Source: a candidate division NPL-UPA2 bacterium (GTDB lineage Bacteria > NPL-UPA2 > JAGMAN01). Taken from it: a stretch of 11,251 nucleotides of DNA. The DNA is taken from positions 1 to 11,251 of the forward strand of contig JAJOKU010000085.1 of the NCBI GenBank assembly GCA_021129695.1, written 5' to 3'. The notes below the pieces were generated by a model. That model searched no databases and was not told the origin of the DNA. It was given only the letters and a program-made list of their open reading frames with translations. This document shows, piece after piece, positions 6,536 through 11,251 of this stretch. The stretch's first letter is position 1; every line of letters starts with the position of its first letter. The translations under genes and the position numbers were made by a program.

Positions 6536-7795
6536 TTGGGAAAGACCATCGCTGAGAAGATATTGGGTAGTCACAGCGGGAAGGAGGCTCAGGCTGGGGA
6601 GATAGTTGTGGCTCAGGTTGATTTTGCCTTCGCTCAGGATGGAACCGCTCCCTTAGCCATTGAATCCTTTCGGAAGATGGGAGGCAAAGAAGTCTTCCAT
6701 AGAGATAAGGTAGCCTTTGTTATCGACCATAACTCTCCCAGTTCAAAACCGGGGGTTTCTTCCCTGCACCGCCTGATGAGAGAATTTTCTCGCGAGAAGG
6801 GCTTCCCCCTTTATGACATCACCGAAGGAATCTGCCATCAGGTGATGGTGGAGCGTCTGCCTGTCTCGGCGGGAGGGCTGCTCGTGGGAGCAGATTCACA
6901 TACCTCAACTTATGGAGCTTTAAACTGTCTTTCCATCGGGGTTGGTTCCACTGACTTAGCCGCTTCGCTCATCTCGGGTAGACTCTGGTTTAAGGTTCCT
7001 GAGACGCTCAAGGTTATCTTGAATGGGAAACTCAGCCCGGGTGTTTATTCTAAGGATGTCATTCTCTACCTGATTGGCCAGTTAGGAGCAGAAGGAGCAA
7101 ACTATAAGTCAATTGAATTTGAAGGTAGCATTGTAGATAATCTGAGCATGGAGGCTCGGTTCACTATCTGTAATATGGTTGCCGAGATGGGTGCTGAGAG
7201 CGGGATAATGAATGTTGATGAGAAGACTCTGGAGTGGATGAGGAAATATAACCCTTCCGCTTCCCACCCCCAACCGGTAAGGGCTGATGATGATGCTAAC
7301 TATGAAAATATCTTAGAGTATGACCTTTCCTCCTTAGAGCCGCAGGTAGCTAAGCCACATCGAGTGGATAATGTGGTGCCGGTATCTGAGGTGGCCGGCC
7401 TCCGGATCGACCAGGCTTTCCTGGGAACCTGTACCAATGGAAGATTAGAAGACCTTAGAATAGCCGCCCGGCTCCTGGAGGGAAGAGAGGTTCATCCGGA
7501 AGTTCGTTTTATTGTCGTCCCGGCCTCCAGACAGGTCTCTTTGGAGGCAATGAAGGAGGGAGTGATAGGCTTATTAATTAGAGCAGGAGCAGCCGTCCTT
7601 AATCCAGGTTGTGGACCCTGTGTGGGAACGCATGCGGGAGTGCCGGCTGACGGAGAGGTGGTTCTCTCCACCGCCAATCGGAACTTTAAGGGGAGGATGG
7701 GGAACCCCAATGCAAGTATCTACCTGGCCTCCCCCACCACAGTGGCCGCTTCAGCGGTAAAAGGAGAGATAACTGATGGGCGTGAGCTCCAATGA
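6536..7795 (+). CDS. leuC: 3-isopropylmalate dehydratase/homoaconitase/aconitase family large subunit (LeuC-type)
   Basis: The [4Fe-4S] catalytic subunit of a two-subunit hydro-lyase that isomerises a 2-hydroxy tri- or dicarboxylic acid by dehydration and rehydration. It has 419 residues, normal for the shorter archaeal/LeuC2-type branch. Cluster ligands are visible as Cys299 in FLGTCTNGR (295-303) and Cys359/Cys362 in NPGCGPCVGTHAG (356-368). GADSHTSTYGA (118-128) and NRNFKGRMG (381-389) are also diagnostic. The start is TTG at 6536: an in-frame TAG at 6524 rules out anything upstream, GAGGG lies 5 nt ahead, and the N-terminus MGKTIAEKIL is canonical. It is followed by its small subunit and an isocitrate-dehydrogenase-like gene. 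The substrate may therefore be citrate/isocitrate rather than isopropylmalate. Homocitrate and 2,3-dimethylmalate (DmdA-like) are other possibilities in this family. Confidence 0.92.
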   Translation: MGKTIAEKILGSHSGKEAQAGEIVVAQVDFAFAQDGTAPLAIESFRKMGGKEVFHRDKVAFVIDHNSPSSKPGVSSLHRLMREFSREKGFPLYDITEGICHQVMVERLPVSAGGLLVGADSHTSTYGALNCLSIGVGSTDLAASLISGRLWFKVPETLKVILNGKLSPGVYSKDVILYLIGQLGAEGANYKSIEFEGSIVDNLSMEARFTICNMVAEMGAESGIMNVDEKTLEWMRKYNPSASHPQPVRADDDANYENILEYDLSSLEPQVAKPHRVDNVVPVSEVAGLRIDQAFLGTCTNGRLEDLRIAARLLEGREVHPEVRFIVVPASRQVSLEAMKEGVIGLLIRAGAAVLNPGCGPCVGTHAGVPADGEVVLSTANRNFKGRMGNPNASIYLASPTTVAASAVKGEITDGRELQ

Positions 7796-7823
7796 CAAGT
7801 CAAAACCATACATAAAAGATAGG

Positions 7824-7858
7824 ATGACAGATGACAGATCGCAAACGACAAATAATTT
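7824..7858. repeat. Degenerate heptamer tandem repeat in the leuC-leuD spacer
   Basis: Five consecutive 7-mers can be aligned: ATGACAG, ATGACAG, ATCGCAA, ACGACAA and ATAATTT. The first two are identical and the next two differ at two or three positions. They fill much of the 99-nt gap between two genes that are usually adjacent or overlapping. ATGACAR-type heptamer runs are, as far as I recall, a recurrent kind of intergenic filler in bacterial genomes. No function is proposed. Confidence 0.5.
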
Positions 7859-7894
7859 GAAATCTGGATTTTGTGAGCGAGGGGAATCAGTATT

Positions 7895-8404
7895 ATGAAC
7901 AAGCTGCGCGGAAGAGCTTACAAGTTTGGTGATGACATTAATACTGATCTTATCATCTCCGGGAAATATAAGTTTTCTACCCTGGACATGAAGGAGTTGG
8001 CTAAGCACCTCCTGGAGGATATAGATCCAGCCTTCTCTCAAAAAATCAAACCAGGAAAATCTTTCATTGTAGCCGGGCGAAACTTCGGCTGTGGTTCTTC
8101 CCGTGAACAGGCCCCCTTAGCCATTAAGGAATCTGAGATTTGCGCCGTTGTGGCCAAATCTTTCGCTCGCATCTTTTATCGCAACTGCATCAACGTTGGA
8201 CTACCGGTAATTGAATGCGATACTGATGGGATTGAAGAAGGAGACTGCCTGGAGGTTTCTCTCGAGAAAGGTACCCTCAGGAACGAGACTAAGGAAGTGG
8301 AAGAGAAAATAAGCTCATTACCGCAAGTAATGATTGATATAATCAGTGAAGGAGGTCTGGTAGAGTATTTCCGAAAGCGAGGTGGGTTTAAGCTTGAGCC
8401 ATAA
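7895..8404 (+). CDS. leuD: 3-isopropylmalate dehydratase/homoaconitase/aconitase family small subunit (LeuD-type swivel domain)
   Basis: The swivelling small subunit that completes the active site of the upstream large subunit and helps set substrate preference. It has 169 residues, normal for the short LeuD2 branch. It shows [16 protein letters not shown] (6-21), the catalytic loop [14 protein letters not shown] (61-74) with the serine/arginine pair, and [18 protein letters not shown] (87-104). The specificity loop, at the place where characterised enzymes have YLRT (homoaconitase) or YLVY (archaeal isopropylmalate isomerase), reads YKFS (25-28), matching neither. GAGGGG (7879-7884) lies 10 nt before the ATG. 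The gene is 99 nt from its partner and overlaps the next gene, supporting one operon. The leucine name is by family; see the aconitase alternative under findings. Confidence 0.9.
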   Translation: MNKLRGRAYKFGDDINTDLIISGKYKFSTLDMKELAKHLLEDIDPAFSQKIKPGKSFIVAGRNFGCGSSREQAPLAIKESEICAVVAKSFARIFYRNCINVGLPVIECDTDGIEEGDCLEVSLEKGTLRNETKEVEEKISSLPQVMIDIISEGGLVEYFRKRGGFKLEP

Positions 8405-9473
8405 AATTACCCTTATTCCCGGGGACGGGGTGGGGCCAGAAATCAGTGAAGTGGCCCGCAGATGCATCGAGGCAACTGACGTGAAAATCAACTGGGAGGA
8501 AGTAAGGGCGGGAGCAGAGGTCTTCGACGAGCATAGAACTCCCCTCCCAGATAGTGTTCTTCAGTCAATCAGGCGCAATAAGGTAGCCTTGAAAGGCCCG
8601 ATAACTACACCGGTGGGAACTGGATTTAGAAGTGTAAATGTAGCTCTCCGAAAGAAGCTGAACCTGTTCGCCTGTGTGCGGCCCTGCAAGTCTTATCCCG
8701 GGGTCAGGTCGAAATATACGGACATAGATTTAATGGTAATCAGGGAAAACACCGAGGACCTTTATGCCGGGATTGAGTTTGAAAAAGACTCCAAGGGAAC
8801 CATCGCTTTGATAGACGAAATTGACAAGTTAAAGGGAAATAGAATCAGACAGGATTCAGGCATAAGCATTAAGCCCATCTCGGAGGGAGCCTCTAAGAGG
8901 ATTGTCCGCTTTGCCTTTGATTATGCAAGAGCAAATGGCCGAAGGAAAGTTACCGCTGTCCACAAGGCAAATATAATGAAATTCTCTGATGGATTGTTCC
9001 TGGAAGTGGCTCGAAAGGTGGCCGATGACTATCCAGGGATTGAATTTGAAGACAGAATAGTGGATAATATGTGTATGCAGCTTGTGCAGAAACCTGAAAT
9101 TTATGATGTTTTGGTCTTACCAAACCTGTATGGAGATATAATCTCTGACCTCTGTGCTGGTCTGGTGGGTGGACTGGGAGTCTCACCGGGAGCGAACATC
9201 GGTGAGGAAATAGCTATCTTCGAACCAACTCACGGTAGCGCCCCTAAGTATAAGGGGATGAATAAAGTTAATCCCACCGCTATAATCCTCTCCGGGGTGA
9301 TGATGCTCCGTCATATTGGCGAGGAGGAGGCCGCCCGGAGATTAGAGGCAGCCGTGGCCAAAGTCATCGAGGAAGGTAAGAGTGTGACTTATGATTTAAA
9401 GCCTCATGGGGATGATCCAGGAGCAGTGGGGACATCTGAGATGGGAGAGGCAATCATAAGAGCACTTGCCTGA
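8394..9473 (+). CDS. icd: Isocitrate dehydrogenase-type decarboxylating dehydrogenase (probably NADP-preferring)
   Basis: Predicted to oxidise and decarboxylate isocitrate to 2-oxoglutarate. From the TTG at 8394 it has 359 residues. It shows the N-terminal IPGDGVGPE (8-16). The substrate loop is [20 protein letters not shown] (72-91), with the Ser-x-Asn-x3-Arg pattern of isocitrate enzymes. [13 protein letters not shown] (117-129), VHKANIMK (189-196) and [17 protein letters not shown] (244-260) follow. The cofactor loop is [15 protein letters not shown] (280-294). Lys285, Tyr286, Val292 and Tyr333 correspond to E. coli Icd Lys344, Tyr345, Val351 and Tyr391, the NADP signature; the Arg395 position is not kept. 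The GTG at 8382 would add four residues but lies inside the GAGGTGG element (8379-8385), which is well spaced (8 nt) for the TTG at 8394. The gene overlaps leuD by 11 nt. Homoisocitrate or isopropylmalate dehydrogenase is less likely. Confidence 0.88.
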   Translation: MSHKITLIPGDGVGPEISEVARRCIEATDVKINWEEVRAGAEVFDEHRTPLPDSVLQSIRRNKVALKGPITTPVGTGFRSVNVALRKKLNLFACVRPCKSYPGVRSKYTDIDLMVIRENTEDLYAGIEFEKDSKGTIALIDEIDKLKGNRIRQDSGISIKPISEGASKRIVRFAFDYARANGRRKVTAVHKANIMKFSDGLFLEVARKVADDYPGIEFEDRIVDNMCMQLVQKPEIYDVLVLPNLYGDIISDLCAGLVGGLGVSPGANIGEEIAIFEPTHGSAPKYKGMNKVNPTAIILSGVMMLRHIGEEEAARRLEAAVAKVIEEGKSVTYDLKPHGDDPGAVGTSEMGEAIIRALA

Positions 9474-10838
<1,365 letters not shown>

Positions 10839-10842
10839 CTGA

Positions 10843-10920
10843 CCGATCAATGGCATAAGCAGGCAAACTCATAAGACCTGCGATATCGGAACTTAGTTCG
10901 GATACGAACGAGTTGTCCGA
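10843..10920 (+). ncRNA. Candidate structured leader RNA with competing helices, class unknown
   Basis: Two folds share a strand. In the first, CCGAT (10843-10847) pairs with ATCGG (10885-10889), enclosing GCAGG/CCTGC (10859-10863 and 10877-10881). In the second, TCGG (10886-10889) pairs with CCGA (10917-10920), and AACT/AGTT (10890-10893 and 10911-10914) and GTTCG/CGAAC (10896-10900 and 10905-10909, GATA loop) stack inside, giving about 13 base pairs with one small internal loop and one bulge. The folds cannot coexist at TCGG. The segment precedes a strong ribosome site and a short ORF. I do not recognise a known riboswitch core; it might instead be part of a mobile element. Confidence 0.35.
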
Positions 10921-10959
10921 AATTGTGGGCGACGGAGAATACAATAGGAGGCAGTAGAT

Positions 10960-11058
10960 ATGAATAAGGATTATCTAATTGAAGCAGTAGTTGCACAAAT
11001 TAACTTTTTCGCCCTTTGGGATAAATTTTCCCGACGCTGTATCGTCGGTGTTCTTTGA
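10960..11058 (+). CDS. Short ORF (32 aa) with perfect Shine-Dalgarno; leader peptide or truncated gene
   Basis: AGGAGG (10946-10951) lies 8 nt before an ATG, the strongest ribosome site in the window. The frame runs 32 codons to TGA. The product starts MNKDYLIEAVVAQINFF and ends RRCIVGVL. No domain or family is recognised, and no signal peptide is evident. The last third of the frame runs through a CCGACG/CGTCGG hairpin and then into repeat-like DNA. One reading is a longer gene cut off near 11010-11030 by an insertion or deletion; another is a genuine small protein or regulatory leader peptide. Too short for a coding-bias judgement. Confidence 0.35.
   Translation: MNKDYLIEAVVAQINFFALWDKFSRRCIVGVL
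11031..11048. repeat. GC hairpin within the end of the 32-codon ORF
   Basis: CCGACG (11031-11036) and CGTCGG (11043-11048) form a perfect 6-bp stem with the loop CTGTAT. The following TGTTCTTTG is only mildly T-rich, so this is at best a weak terminator for the + strand. On the minus strand no T-run follows. Confidence 0.4.
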
Positions 11059-11069
11059 AAAATTAATAT

Positions 11070-11112
11070 CTTCCTACACTCGCTATTCGGCCTGCTTAGG
11101 TAGGCTTCCTAC
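11070..11112. repeat. CTTCCTAC direct repeats flanking a small hairpin
   Basis: CTTCCTAC occurs at 11070-11077 and 11105-11112, 35 bp apart. Between and partly overlapping them, GCCTGC (11090-11095) and GTAGGC (11100-11105) can form a 6-bp stem with one G-T wobble and a TTAG loop. Only two copies are present, so this is not a CRISPR array. It may be a fragment of a dispersed element. Confidence 0.35.
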
Positions 11113-11127
11113 AAAATCAGTGCTTTC

Positions 11128-11155
11128 ATTATATCATAAAATAGAAGGTTGATAA
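11128..11155 (-). promoter_or_regulatory. Promoter-like sequence pointing left
   Basis: On the minus strand a perfect extended -10, TGATATAAT (complement of 11128-11136), has a TTATCA -35-like hexamer (complement of 11150-11155) 16 bp upstream. Transcription would run toward the tRNA and purA, antisense to the 32-codon ORF. No minus-strand gene follows within the window. A non-coding or antisense transcript, or the remnant promoter of a lost gene, is possible. AT-rich DNA makes chance matches common. Confidence 0.3.
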
Positions 11156-11251
11156 CTCACAAAACCTATTTCTCTGACGGTAAAAGGTTTATTATGTCAC
11201 ACGAGTTACGCACCCTTTTTGTAACTATTTGATAATCAATGGGTTACAGTA

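Larger units (their letters stand above)
10839..11251. other. Gene-poor stretch after tRNA-Lys
   Basis: About 410 bases with no full-length gene on either strand. They contain a strongly folding segment (10843-10920), a 32-codon ORF with a perfect ribosome site (10960-11058), a CCGACG/CGTCGG hairpin and the direct repeat CTTCCTAC at 11070-11077 and 11105-11112. A minus-strand promoter-like sequence is at 11128-11155. Small inverted repeats follow: AAACCT/AGGTTT (11162-11167 and 11185-11190) and GTTAC/GTAAC (11205-11209 and 11221-11225). No integrase, transposase or second copy of the tRNA 3' end is visible in the window. Confidence 0.6.

Noticed and set aside
6490..6540. GGTCAC, then CCGAACGCGG and CTTGGG, vaguely like the central part of a 5S rRNA
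   Set aside because: Only short pieces match (GGTCAC and CCGAAC at a similar spacing), the required 5S helices cannot be drawn, and the stretch runs straight into a protein start.
6290..6574. 94-codon minus-strand frame in the intergenic region
   Set aside because: It has no ribosome site, its protein has no recognisable family, and it runs into the start of leuC from the opposite strand. It is most likely a chance frame through repeat-like DNA.
10843..10920. c-di-GMP (GEMM) riboswitch, suggested by the GGCAAAC string at 10862-10868
   Set aside because: The GACGCAAAGCC core and the tetraloop-receptor helices of that class are absent.
11070..11112. CRISPR-like direct repeats
   Set aside because: Only two 8-bp copies exist, and a small hairpin overlaps them; there is no array.
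11194..11232. ATG with an AAAGG ribosome site near the right end
   Set aside because: The frame stops after 12 codons, and nothing indicates a longer gene.

Overview
The window reads as ordinary chromosomal DNA of an uncultured or little-studied bacterium, moderate in GC, with tightly packed genes on the + strand only. Non-ATG starts, ATGA overlaps and a tRNA without an encoded CCA all point to bacteria. The phylum cannot be fixed from sequence reading alone. An anaerobic or deep-branching candidate-phylum bacterium is a guess, based on the [4Fe-4S] two-subunit hydro-lyase and on intergenic DNA full of short degenerate dispersed repeats.

Region 1 (78-5912) is a complete five-gene ABC importer operon of the peptide/nickel/opine family (Dpp/Opp). 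It encodes a substrate-binding protein, two permeases and two ATPases. Junctions are +1, -4, -4 and +13 nt, so the genes are almost certainly co-transcribed and partly translationally coupled. The binding protein has an N-terminal hydrophobic anchor without a lipobox, and about 70 extra residues in its first lobe. Both ATPases carry the four-cysteine C-terminal tail typical of this family.

Region 2 (5913-6535) holds no convincing gene. It contains decayed repeat-like DNA: a copy of a GAGCGAAGCGACGAA-type dispersed repeat, a long-range 9-bp inverted repeat and several hairpins. These run into a structured leader in front of the next operon.

Region 3 (6536-10838) encodes a LeuC-type large subunit, a LeuD-type small subunit, an isocitrate-dehydrogenase-type enzyme, adenylosuccinate synthase (PurA) and tRNA-Lys(UUU). 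The dehydrogenase has isocitrate-type rather than isopropylmalate-type substrate residues and keeps most of the NADP signature. The LeuCD-like pair next to it may therefore act as a two-subunit aconitase making isocitrate for 2-oxoglutarate and glutamate, rather than as the leucine enzyme. The tRNA gene begins inside purA and contains its stop codon.

Region 4 (10839-11251) has no full-length gene. It holds a strongly folded stretch with competing helices, a perfect Shine-Dalgarno sequence in front of a 32-codon ORF, further hairpins and short repeats, and a good minus-strand promoter-like sequence. It looks like a structured leader with a truncated gene, or mobile-element debris next to a tRNA. 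No clearly novel system was found; the best leads are the aconitase/IDH assignment, the tRNA-purA overlap and the folded leader in region 4.
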